Below, in pieces: positions 37,463 to 45,302 of a stretch of 64,000 nucleotides of DNA. Both the position numbers and the translations under genes were made by a program. How positions within the stretch are numbered: position 1 is the first letter of the stretch; every line of letters begins with the position of its first letter. Origin of the DNA: Candidatus Enterocloster excrementipullorum (GTDB lineage Bacteria; Bacillota; Clostridia; Lachnospirales; Lachnospiraceae). The DNA lies in contig DWWT01000059.1 in assembly GCA_019119575.1 (NCBI GenBank), forward strand, positions 1 to 64,000, written 5' to 3'. The notes below the pieces were generated by a model. The model had not been told where the DNA came from. It saw nothing but the letters and a program-made list of their open reading frames with translations, and did not search any database.

Positions 37463-38128
37463 ATGATATTTGATGCTTCTACAATGAAAATGCTGCTAAA
37501 CGGCATATGGGAGACCATTTACATGGTGGGGCTGTCCTCTCTGCTCTCCTATATTATAGGAATTCCTCTGGGAATCCTTCTGGTGGTTACGGACAAGGAC
37601 GGCATACGGCCTGTCCCGGGGTTAAACCGGGTGGTGGGCGTGATTGTAAATCTGCTGCGCTCCGTGCCCTTTATCATCCTGATGATCCTGCTGATTCCCT
37701 TTACCAGAGCGCTGGTGGGAAGGATCACAGGGCCCAACGCGGCGGTGGTTTCCCTGGTGATGTCCGCGTTCCCCTACATCGGGCGCATGGTGGAGTCCTC
37801 CTTGAAAGAGGTGGACGCCGGTGTGGTGGAAGCGGCCAAATCAATGGGCGCTTCCACGGGACAGATCATATGGAAGGTTCTTCTGCCCGAGGCCAAGCCT
37901 TCCCTGCTGGTCGGCGCGGCCATTTCCATCACAACCGTTCTGGGGTATTCGGCCATGGCAGGTTCCATCGGCGCCGGCGGATTGGGAGATATTGCGATCC
38001 GCTACGGCCTGCACCGGTACCAGACGGATATGATGCTGGTGACCGTGGTAATTCTGGTCATTATCGTCCAGCTGATTCAGGAAGTATTTATGCGCCTGGC
38101 GAAAAAGGGAGATAAGCGGATCCGCTAA
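37463..38128 (+). CDS. metI: Methionine ABC transporter, permease
   Basis: A 221-residue permease with five hydrophobic helices and the BPD_transp_1 domain, including the EAA-like loop (EVDAGVVEAAKSMGASTGQIIWKVLLPEAKP) that contacts MetN. It begins right after the metN stop with an upstream GAGGAGG site. Confidence 0.95.
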   Translation: MIFDASTMKMLLNGIWETIYMVGLSSLLSYIIGIPLGILLVVTDKDGIRPVPGLNRVVGVIVNLLRSVPFIILMILLIPFTRALVGRITGPNAAVVSLVMSAFPYIGRMVESSLKEVDAGVVEAAKSMGASTGQIIWKVLLPEAKPSLLVGAAISITTVLGYSAMAGSIGAGGLGDIAIRYGLHRYQTDMMLVTVVILVIIVQLIQEVFMRLAKKGDKRIR

Positions 38129-38231
38129 AATCAGCCGGGAAACGGCGGAGGCGGTCTGTTTATAATAAACGCAGCGGCGTCTGAACAGTTACGTCAAACC
38201 TGCTGCATATCATGAAGAGGAGGAATGAATT

Positions 38232-39167
38232 ATGAAGAAATCTTGGTTGACACTTGCGCTTGCGGTTTCCGCCGCAGCGGCCCTCACAGCCTGCTCCGGC
38301 GGCAGCACAGAGACCACGGCGGCTCAGACTACGGCAGCGGCAGCGGACACCACGGCAGCAGCTGATGCAGACAGCGCTGCGGAGACATCCGATGCGGGCG
38401 AAGAGGCCGCAGAAGACACGGCAGCTGCTTCCGGCGAGCTGGAGAAGCTGGTGGTGGGCGCGAGCCCTGCTCCCCACGCGGAGATCCTTGAGGCTGCCAG
38501 GGAGGTTCTGGCTTCCAAGGGATACGACCTGGAGATCGTGGAGTACACGGACTACGTGATCCCCAACAATGCGTTGGACTCCGGCGACCTGGATGCCAAC
38601 TATTTCCAGCACAAGCCCTATCTGGATTCTTTTAATGAGCAGAACGGAACGGATCTGGTGAGCGCCGGCGCCATCCACTACGAGCCCTTCGGCATCTATG
38701 CGGGAAAGACTGCCTCTCTGGATGCGCTTCCGGATGGTGCGACTGTGCTGGTTCCCAACGATATCACCAACGAGGCGAGAGCGCTTCTGCTTCTTGAGGC
38801 CCAGGGCCTTCTCACTCTGAAGGAGGACGCAGGCCTGGAGGCAACCCCGACGGATATTGTGGATAATCCGAAGAACCTGGAGTTCGTTGAGCTGGAGGCA
38901 GCTCTGCTTCCCCGGTCCCTTCCGGATGAGGACATTGCGGTTATCAATGGAAACTATGCCATCGAGGCAGGGCTCAAGATGAGCGACGCTCTGGCAGTTG
39001 AGGATTCCGATTCTCTGGCAGCAACCACCTACGGCAACGTGGTAGCGGTTCGGGCAGAGGATGCCGAGAGCGACAAGACAAAGGCCTTGATTGAGGCCCT
39101 TACAAGCCCGGAGGTAAAGGAATTCATCGAGACCACCTATGAGGGAGCCGTGGTGCCGCTGTTTTAG
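38232..39167 (+). CDS. metQ: Methionine-binding lipoprotein (NlpA family)
   Basis: The extracellular substrate-binding lipoprotein of MetNIQ. It has a lipoprotein signal with lipobox LTAC (Cys21), a 45-residue Ala/Thr/Asp-rich linker and the NlpA-type binding domain (LVVGASPAPHAEILEAA, DYVIPNNALDSGDLDANYFQH, NGNYAIEAGL). Length is 311 aa. It lies 103 bases after metI with its own AGAGGAGG site. Confidence 0.95.
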   Translation: MKKSWLTLALAVSAAAALTACSGGSTETTAAQTTAAAADTTAAADADSAAETSDAGEEAAEDTAAASGELEKLVVGASPAPHAEILEAAREVLASKGYDLEIVEYTDYVIPNNALDSGDLDANYFQHKPYLDSFNEQNGTDLVSAGAIHYEPFGIYAGKTASLDALPDGATVLVPNDITNEARALLLLEAQGLLTLKEDAGLEATPTDIVDNPKNLEFVELEAALLPRSLPDEDIAVINGNYAIEAGLKMSDALAVEDSDSLAATTYGNVVAVRAEDAESDKTKALIEALTSPEVKEFIETTYEGAVVPLF

Positions 39168-39233
39168 CGTATGCTTGAAAACGGATCCCCGCCATATGGG
39201 AGTTCCCCTTTGCGGGCTTCTGGGGCAGAGCAG

Positions 39234-39260
39234 GGAGGCGCGGAATGCGCCTCCTTTTTT
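39234..39260 (+). terminator. Rho-independent terminator after metNIQ
   Basis: Perfect stem GGAGGCGC/GCGCCTCC with a 5-base loop, followed by six T. Confidence 0.92.
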
Positions 39261-39381
39261 GACGTTTTAGATAATGATGGCTGTATCCCATTCCGCGGCG
39301 AAAAAAATTTGTCCGGGCAGCAACTATTTTCAGATCCTGTACGTCTAATAAGCATAAAAGACGAAAGGATGGTAATGAAAA

Positions 39382-40170
39382 ATGAAAAGACAAATGATGA
39401 AAAGACACTGGTTTTTTGCGGTTCTGTGTGCCTTGGCATTTGCCGCGGCAGTTCCCGCAGTACCAGCTTATGCCCGACCCAAAAAGCAGTCCTCCCGCTC
39501 TTCGGATGAGAGGAAAATGCGGGACGCCGCGGGAGAAGTGCAGGAAGCCTTTGATGAAAAAAATTTGGAGAAACTGGCGGCAAAATGCGCCTACCCCCTT
39601 ACATTTATAGATCGGAATGGGGCATCCTCACAGATTAAAAGCCGGAAGGAGCTTTCGGCTCTGGGGAGCCAGACTGTATTTACTAAGGAAACGCAGGATG
39701 CTGTGGGGGCTGCGAATACGGCCAAAATACAGCCGGATGCGCAAGGAAATCTGCAGATCGGAACGGATGCGGGCGTAACTATGAAAAAGGTGAAGGGGAG
39801 ATGGAAAATAACGCGCATACAGGTAAAAGGGGGCGGTGCATCCGCTGCCGGGGCAGGCGATCTGGTGCAGGCCGCGGAACAGTTCCAGAGAACCTTCTAT
39901 TACCGGGATCTGGAGACGCTGTCCGGGCAGTGTACGTACCCGATAAAAATTTATATGACGGACGGAAGCATTCAGGATATCTCCTCGGCAGATAAGCTGA
40001 GGGCGCTGGGAGAAAGCCGGGTATTTACCGATGCCATGGTGGAAGAGGTGAATCAGGTGAACGCCGCGGATCTCAAGGAGATGGACGGCCGGGTTCAGGT
40101 GGGGGGTCTGAGCGGCTTCTGGATGGTGAAGAAGAATGGGGAATGGAAAATTGATCTGATTATACAGTAG
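39382..40170 (+). CDS. Secreted protein with two tandem NTF2-like domains
   Basis: The 262-residue protein has a signal peptide (1-31, ending AYA) and two similar domains of about 110 residues (about 45-150 and 160-262). Each contains a helix, a segment of the type EKLAAKCAYPLTFID or ETLSGQCTYPIKIYM, a loop with (S/D)...LRALG/LSALG...VF and a final strand KGRWKITRI/NGEWKIDLI. This pattern fits SnoaL/NTF2-like cystatin-fold modules, here duplicated. Function is unknown; such modules often bind ligands. It stands alone between two terminators. Confidence 0.65.
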   Translation: MKRQMMKRHWFFAVLCALAFAAAVPAVPAYARPKKQSSRSSDERKMRDAAGEVQEAFDEKNLEKLAAKCAYPLTFIDRNGASSQIKSRKELSALGSQTVFTKETQDAVGAANTAKIQPDAQGNLQIGTDAGVTMKKVKGRWKITRIQVKGGGASAAGAGDLVQAAEQFQRTFYYRDLETLSGQCTYPIKIYMTDGSIQDISSADKLRALGESRVFTDAMVEEVNQVNAADLKEMDGRVQVGGLSGFWMVKKNGEWKIDLIIQ

Positions 40171-40185
40171 AGAGTGTTTGAATCG

Positions 40186-40210
40186 GGACGGCTGATGGCC
40201 GTCCTGTTTT
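40186..40210 (+). terminator. Rho-independent terminator after the NTF2-like protein gene
   Basis: Stem GGACGGC/GCCGTCC with a 5-base loop, followed by TGTTTT. Confidence 0.8.
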
Positions 40211-40302
40211 AATGATGAAAAGATTGTTTATACGGTACAGGCACAAAAGACATTCTCTGCGGTATATAAATAAATTAAAAGGAAAGCTTTCGGAGGCCGG
40301 AC

Positions 40303-40563
40303 GTGCGTATTTATGATTTAAAGCAAAAGGAGGTCATCAATGTGAAGGACTGCAGGCGGCTGGGATATGTGGGGGATGTGGACTTTGACATGAAGACAGG
40401 GTGCATGCTGGCCCTTATCGTTCCTGGCCCTGGCTGCATCTGCGGCTTCCTGGGAAGAGAAAAGGAATACGTCATTCCCTTCTGCGACATCTGCCAGGTG
40501 GGAAGCGACATCATCCTGGTGGACGTGAAGGAAAAGGATGTGGCGGAGAAGGTAAAGTGCTGA
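40303..40563 (+). CDS. ylmC: YlmC/YmxH-family PRC-barrel protein
   Basis: An 86-residue PRC-barrel-like protein of the sporulation-associated YlmC/YmxH family: MRIYDLKQKEVINVKDCRRLGYVGDVDFD, then FDTKTG-like (FDMKTG), CGFLGREKEYVIPF and a C-terminal ILVDV. It contains four Cys. The start is GTG at 40303 after CGGAGG. The role is unknown, though the family is conserved in spore formers. Confidence 0.88.
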   Translation: MRIYDLKQKEVINVKDCRRLGYVGDVDFDMKTGCMLALIVPGPGCICGFLGREKEYVIPFCDICQVGSDIILVDVKEKDVAEKVKC

Positions 40564-40618
40564 CTCCCTTCCTGCCAGCCGCCTGTTTTGTTACGGTATT
40601 TTTTTTGCCAAAAATAAG

Positions 40619-40638
40619 CAAGTTTTGCCAAAAACTTG
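40619..40638 (+). repeat. Palindrome overlapping the promoter of the DUF1292-STAS genes
   Basis: CAAGTTTT and AAAACTTG form an 8-bp dyad whose right arm overlaps the -35 box at 40636; the half-sequence TTTGCCAAAAA is also present twice in direct orientation. It could be an operator, or the terminator of ylmC. Confidence 0.4.
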
Positions 40639-40664
40639 TAAAAGAAGGGAAGACTTGGTACAAT
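40636..40664 (+). promoter_or_regulatory. Promoter upstream of the DUF1292 gene and possibly the secretion cluster
   Basis: TTGTAA (40636-40641) and TACAAT (40659-40664) are separated by 17 bases. The next tight gene series (DUF1292, STAS, CPBP protease, then the type IV secretion genes) follows with no visible terminator, so this may be the first promoter of a transcript over 23 kb long. Confidence 0.6.
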
Positions 40665-40695
40665 AAACATAACTTTATACAGCGGGAGGTGGATT

Positions 40696-41016
40696 ATGCC
40701 TGAGGACGAGACCCTGTGCTTTGTTCTGGAGGATGAAGAGGGAAATGAGAAGGAATATGAGGTGGTGGGCACCTTTGAAGCGGAGGGAAAGAGCTATATA
40801 GCCCTGATCCCAATGGACGATCCGGCGGGGGAGGTGAGGCTCCTCTCCTTCTATGCGGGAGAGAACGATGAAGTGATGCTGGAGCCCATCGAGGACGACT
40901 CGGAGTATGAGAGAGCCGCCGCGCTGTTTGAGGATCTTTTTAACGGCCAAGTGCCGGTGGAATATTATGAGATAGAGGATCCGAAAAAAGAAAATGAAGG
41001 AGAAGAGGAATTGTGA
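40696..41016 (+). CDS. DUF1292 (YrzB-like) acidic protein
   Basis: A small acidic protein (106 aa) with the DUF1292 core ([35 protein letters not shown], then VRLLSFYA) and a Glu-rich C-terminus. In other Firmicutes this family sits near yrzL/ruvX-type genes. It overlaps the STAS gene by one base. Function unknown. Confidence 0.85.
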   Translation: MPEDETLCFVLEDEEGNEKEYEVVGTFEAEGKSYIALIPMDDPAGEVRLLSFYAGENDEVMLEPIEDDSEYERAAALFEDLFNGQVPVEYYEIEDPKKENEGEEEL

Positions 41017-41300
41017 TGAGTGAGACAACCGTATACGCTACACCTGTAAGGATAGATGCCGCCAGTGCACCGGTAGTGGATAAGGAGATCAAGGAGCTTT
41101 TGAATCAGGGGGTTTTGAACCTGCAGATCGATATGGAAAAGACGACGTACATAAGCTCCGTTGGCCTGCGGGTGATACTGGCCACCAAAAAGAAGCTGGA
41201 CGGAAAAAAGGGAAGTCTGGTGTTAAAGCACGTCTGCTCCCAGGTAAAGGAGATCTTTGACGTAACCGGGTTTTCCGGCTTTCTGATGATCGAGGATTAG
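41016..41300 (+). CDS. STAS-domain anti-sigma factor antagonist (SpoIIAA/RsbV-like)
   Basis: The 94-residue protein has the STAS fold: an N-terminal strand with [46 protein letters not shown] and a C-terminal [18 protein letters not shown]. Ser47/Ser48 in YISSVGL occupy the position phosphorylated by RsbW/SpoIIAB kinases. It starts at ATG 41016 after AAGGAGAAGAGG. An RsbW-like kinase is encoded at 60373 in the same gene series, so the two may form a partner switch. No sigma factor or PPM phosphatase is visible in the window. Confidence 0.88.
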   Translation: MSETTVYATPVRIDAASAPVVDKEIKELLNQGVLNLQIDMEKTTYISSVGLRVILATKKKLDGKKGSLVLKHVCSQVKEIFDVTGFSGFLMIED

Positions 41301-41303
41301 GGC

Positions 41304-42137
41304 ATGCAGGAGGAATGGACATTCCAGCAGAAGCTCTGGATCTGGGGAAGGACGTTTGGCAGAGCCATGGTTCCCCTGGGACTCTATGTGCTGATGCCGG
41401 CGCTCTGCCTGTCTGTGGGGTATGTGCTGTTTCATGAGGATATGACGGCACAGGAGTTTTTTTCCTATGGGGGAAACTTTTATTCGGCCCTGGGGATGGT
41501 CTTGACGATCTTTGTGCTTTACAGGCGTGCAAGGGTCAGAAAGCGCAGCTTTTTTGAAGAGACAACGCTGTACTTTGACCAGATAGAGTGGAAAAAGGCG
41601 GCCGCCTTCCTTGCCTTTGGCCTGTCATCTGCGCTGGCGTTTTCCGCTGTCCTGACGATCCTGCCCAGCTGGGGGATTACAGAGTCCTATACCCAGGCAT
41701 CCCAGACAATGTTCAACGGGAGAGATATGCTGTTCACCATTCTGACGACAGTGATCACCGCGCCCTTAGCCGAGGAGATTATTTTCCGCGGCTATATGCT
41801 GAATATTTTTCTGGAGACCTTCAGAGAGCGGACCGCAGCACTTTTTGTAAGCCTGATTTTTGCCGTGTGCCACGGACAGGCTCTTTGGATCGTATACGCA
41901 TTTATTATGGGGATGATCCTGGCCTATATATCGATGCGCGAGGACAACATTCTGTACTGCCTGTTTCTGCACGTGGGCTTTAATCTGCTTTCTGCCCTGG
42001 TCTGGCTGGCAGGCAGACAGAAGGGAATCTGGGATCTGCTGTTTGGCAGCCCATGGCTGATCGCCGCTTACGGCCTGATTGGCCTTCTGGTGTGTATTCT
42101 GCTCGCCCGGAGCTATCGGGAGCAGACACGCCTTTGA
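41304..42137 (+). CDS. CPBP-family intramembrane metalloprotease
   Basis: A 277-residue membrane protein with about seven to eight hydrophobic helices and the CPBP/CAAX protease motifs EEIIFRGYM (Glu157-Glu158), a His in FAVCHGQALW and a His in CLFLHVGFNLL. Family members cleave membrane or prenylated proteins and also occur as immunity or bacteriocin-processing proteins. It lies 3 bases after the STAS gene and 28 bases before the next secretion-cluster gene. It may process a pilin or surface protein of the cluster, or act in signalling; this is inferred. Confidence 0.85.
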   Translation: MQEEWTFQQKLWIWGRTFGRAMVPLGLYVLMPALCLSVGYVLFHEDMTAQEFFSYGGNFYSALGMVLTIFVLYRRARVRKRSFFEETTLYFDQIEWKKAAAFLAFGLSSALAFSAVLTILPSWGITESYTQASQTMFNGRDMLFTILTTVITAPLAEEIIFRGYMLNIFLETFRERTAALFVSLIFAVCHGQALWIVYAFIMGMILAYISMREDNILYCLFLHVGFNLLSALVWLAGRQKGIWDLLFGSPWLIAAYGLIGLLVCILLARSYREQTRL

Positions 42138-42165
42138 AGCTGAGAAGATAAGGGGGGGACCGGGA

Positions 42166-43347
42166 GTGGTTTTTTTTCCGAACTTTTTTAAGAAAAAAAT
42201 CATAGATGCGCCCGGTTTGGGGGAGGCGGATGGACCTCCTCTGCCGGAACCGGAGGTGGTTTTAAGCCAGGCGCAGATGCAGGCGCTGTCGAATCCGGAG
42301 ATCAGGAGAGCGATAAGGGAGAGCGCTGAGGTGAGTCTCAGGGGATGCAATCTAAGCCAAAGGGAAGCAGATTTTGGACGAATGGCATACAGCCCTGGAC
42401 AGGAGCAGGGGCTTGGCCTCCTTTTAACGGATAATCCGGAGATTACGCAGGCACTGCGGGATCTGTATGAAGCCAGCTGCGGGCAGGAGGAGACAAAGCA
42501 GGATTTTGAAGCGTGTTTTGGCCTGCGGCCAGGGGGAAGCCTGGAAAATGCTGCGTTCCGCCTGGCAAGGATGCTGGAGCAGTTTGACAGGCAGATTGTC
42601 CCGGTAGTTGAGTATACGGACGCGGACAGCATCCGGCGGGAGGTTCCGGGGCTCTTAAAGCAGGGATTTTCCGCCATGGCCCTTGCCAGGAGTGTGCAGG
42701 GCCCTCTTCGGGATCAGGTCAACACACTGCTCTCCATTGAGTCAGGCAGGGAGAAGACAGATATTGTGGAGCAATGGAAGCGCCTGGAGGTATTGGCCGG
42801 AGCGAGAGGAGCGGCAGTCGATATCTGCAGCTATTTTGCCACAGAAGCCTTTGAAAGGGGTATGCTTCCGCAGACCGGAGAAGAGGAGCGGCAGCTAAAG
42901 AGCTGCTCCTGCTCCCTGTACTATGTCAATGCGCCCTATTATAAGGCGGCAGCGGGAAAAGCGCTGGAGAGCGTTACCCGGGGGCAGGCGGCCTATATAC
43001 GGCAGGGCGGCGACTACCGGGCATTTAACCAGGTGAAGAATGAGGAGCTTGCGGATTTCCTCCAGGGAAAGGTCCCCGGCGTCAGGCTCAGCCACCGGGC
43101 GGACTATACGGCGGCCTGCAGGGCCGCGGAGGAAGAACAGCGTGCCATGTCCAGGACAAGAATCACCGCAGAGGAGCTGCGGAGGCAGGAGACGGGCATA
43201 GAGGATGAGAGGAGACGAGGGTATGGATTGGATCAAAAAAGCCGGATTTTACGCTCTGGGAGCACTGGCATCGATTCTCATATTGGGGATCATGACAGGA
43301 ATGGCAATAAGCGGCGTGACCGAAATGCTGGCCGGCAATGGGTTTAG
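42166..43347 (+). CDS. Hypothetical helical protein of the secretion cluster
   Basis: No recognised family. From GTG 42166 (after AGGGGGGGACC) it is 393 aa, without signal peptide or membrane segment, predominantly helical and charged, with a basic start (FFKKKIID) and a Pro-rich patch (GPPLPEPEVVL). Notable segments are ALSNPEIRRAIRESAEVSL and VEQWKRLEVLAGARG. Its last roughly 42 codons overlap the VirD4 gene, and this part is unusually rich in Arg, Gly and Asp, which suggests that the natural end may be near 43220 or that a frameshift is present. It could be a coupling-protein adaptor or a secreted substrate. Confidence 0.6.
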   Translation: MVFFPNFFKKKIIDAPGLGEADGPPLPEPEVVLSQAQMQALSNPEIRRAIRESAEVSLRGCNLSQREADFGRMAYSPGQEQGLGLLLTDNPEITQALRDLYEASCGQEETKQDFEACFGLRPGGSLENAAFRLARMLEQFDRQIVPVVEYTDADSIRREVPGLLKQGFSAMALARSVQGPLRDQVNTLLSIESGREKTDIVEQWKRLEVLAGARGAAVDICSYFATEAFERGMLPQTGEEERQLKSCSCSLYYVNAPYYKAAAGKALESVTRGQAAYIRQGGDYRAFNQVKNEELADFLQGKVPGVRLSHRADYTAACRAAEEEQRAMSRTRITAEELRRQETGIEDERRRGYGLDQKSRILRSGSTGIDSHIGDHDRNGNKRRDRNAGRQWV

Positions 43348-45271
43348 GATTGCGCTTAACGCTTCGGTTCTGCTTTCGCCCATAACGTATCTGACGGGAT
43401 TGGTGGAGACCGCGCTTATCGCCCTCCTTTTCCTGGTCTTCGGAGGAAGCACGGCCAGAGCCTCCAAGCGGATGCTGAAGGGAAAGGCCAAGCGGATTGA
43501 GGGTGCCCTGGAGAATTCCCGCTTTATGAATGATAAGGAGAAAAATGAGCTCTTCCCCCACAAGCTCTTTACCAAGCTGAAGGAGGAAAAGAAGGACGGA
43601 ATCCCCATGTACGCGGTGTACAGCCACAAAAAGAAGGAGCTGGACATCAACCTTTCCGCTCCGGCCCACGGCCTGATCATCGGCGCCACCGGAAGCGGCA
43701 AGACCACCACCTTTATCAATCCTGTGATTCAGATCCTGGGCCATACCAGCGCAGGGTCCTCCATGATCTGTACAGACCCCAAGGGGGAGCTGTTTCAGCT
43801 TCACTCGAAGTTTTTAAAGGAGCATGGATACAACGTGATGGTGCTGGACCTCAGAGATCCCTACAGCTCCTTCCGATGGAATCCCCTGGGGGATATCTAT
43901 GACCGCTATCAGCTCTACCTGAAAACCGGGGATGAGATCTACGAGCGCACGGATGCCGTAAATCCGGAGGAGCTGGAGCTTGTAAACTCCCAGGAGGACT
44001 ACGGGGAGGTCTGGTATGAGTATGAGGGAAGGGCCTACGCCTCCCGGCGGGATCTGATCAACAAGATCCGCATTGAAAAGCAGAAGATCTACGATGAGCT
44101 CTATGAGGACCTGAATGACCTGATCAGCGTCATCTGTCCGGTGGAGTCCAAGGACGATCCGGTGTGGGAGAAGGGCGCACGGTCCATCATCATGGCCACC
44201 TGCCTGGCCATGCTGGAGGACAGCGAGAATCCGGAGCTGGAGATGACCAGGGACAAATTCTGCTTCTATAATATCAACAAGGCCATCAGCAATTCAGAAA
44301 ATGAATTTGCAGCCTTAAAGGATTACTTTAAGGGCAGATCGAAGCTCTCCAAGGCAGTGGGCCTGTCCCGCCAGGTGCTCTCAGCGGCGGATCAGACCTT
44401 GTCGAGCTATATGTCCATTGCCTTTGACAAGCTCTCCATGTTCAACGACGAGGGACTCTGCGCTCTTACATCCGCTACGGATATCGAACCGGAGCGCTTT
44501 GCCTCGGAGCCCACGGCTCTGTTCTTAAAGATACCGGATGAGAAGGACACCCGGCATGCCCTGGCAGCCGTGTTTATTCTCTGCATTTATAAGGCGCTGA
44601 TCAAGGTGGCGTCTGCCCGGGAGGATCTGTCCCTTCCGCGAAATGTATATTTCCTTCTGGATGAGTTCGGAAATATGCCCAAGATAGACAAATTTGACAA
44701 GATGATTACGGTAGGACGAAGCAGGAAGATCTGGTTCCACATGGTGGTGCAGTCCTATGCCCAGCTAAACAATGTATACGGGGATACAGTGGCGGATATT
44801 GTGAAGAGCAACTGCGGCATCAAGATGTTCATCGGCTCCAACGATATCGCCACCTGCGAGGAATTCTCAAAGCTCTGCGGCAATATGTCCGTGGCCACCA
44901 CCAGCGTATCCGCTTCCACGCACGACACCACAGGACAGGTAAATTATACCAGCCAGATTCAGGACCGGCCGCTGATTTACCCCTCCGAGCTGATGAAGCT
45001 GAACAACAAAAAGGATACGGGAAATGCCATTATTGTGACCTTTGGAAATTACCCGCTGAAGACAAAGTTTACGCCAAGCTATAAATGCCCTCTCTATGAG
45101 ATGGGAACCATGGATCTGACGGAGGTGCGCAGCAACGCGTTCTTTGGGGACGATGTGTTCTACGATCTGGAGGAGAGAAATTATCTGGTGCTTGAAAGCG
45201 CGGAGGATGAGGATGCCCAGGCACTTGGCGGCCCCATGGGACCCGAGGGATCCATGGCGGCTCAGGGCTGA
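43223..45271 (+). CDS. virD4: VirD4/TraG-type coupling ATPase
   Basis: The coupling protein of type IV secretion systems recruits substrates to the channel. Two N-terminal hydrophobic segments (about 7-30 and 45-75) are followed by a large cytoplasmic ATPase: Walker A at 154-161 (GATGSGKT), CTDPKGELF, FRWNPLGD and Walker B at 477-481 (FLLDE, Asp480/Glu481) with FGNMPKID. Downstream are GRSRKIWFHMVVQSYAQL and the IKMFIGSND segment. Length is 682 aa. ATG 43223 after GAGGAGACGAGGG was chosen; ATG 43205 is possible. In conjugative elements it works with a relaxase, but none is encoded nearby. Confidence 0.93.
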   Translation: MDWIKKAGFYALGALASILILGIMTGMAISGVTEMLAGNGFRIALNASVLLSPITYLTGLVETALIALLFLVFGGSTARASKRMLKGKAKRIEGALENSRFMNDKEKNELFPHKLFTKLKEEKKDGIPMYAVYSHKKKELDINLSAPAHGLIIGATGSGKTTTFINPVIQILGHTSAGSSMICTDPKGELFQLHSKFLKEHGYNVMVLDLRDPYSSFRWNPLGDIYDRYQLYLKTGDEIYERTDAVNPEELELVNSQEDYGEVWYEYEGRAYASRRDLINKIRIEKQKIYDELYEDLNDLISVICPVESKDDPVWEKGARSIIMATCLAMLEDSENPELEMTRDKFCFYNINKAISNSENEFAALKDYFKGRSKLSKAVGLSRQVLSAADQTLSSYMSIAFDKLSMFNDEGLCALTSATDIEPERFASEPTALFLKIPDEKDTRHALAAVFILCIYKALIKVASAREDLSLPRNVYFLLDEFGNMPKIDKFDKMITVGRSRKIWFHMVVQSYAQLNNVYGDTVADIVKSNCGIKMFIGSNDIATCEEFSKLCGNMSVATTSVSASTHDTTGQVNYTSQIQDRPLIYPSELMKLNNKKDTGNAIIVTFGNYPLKTKFTPSYKCPLYEMGTMDLTEVRSNAFFGDDVFYDLEERNYLVLESAEDEDAQALGGPMGPEGSMAAQG

Positions 45272-45302
45272 TAGAAATATGGGGCGGAACGAGGAGGATA
45301 AA

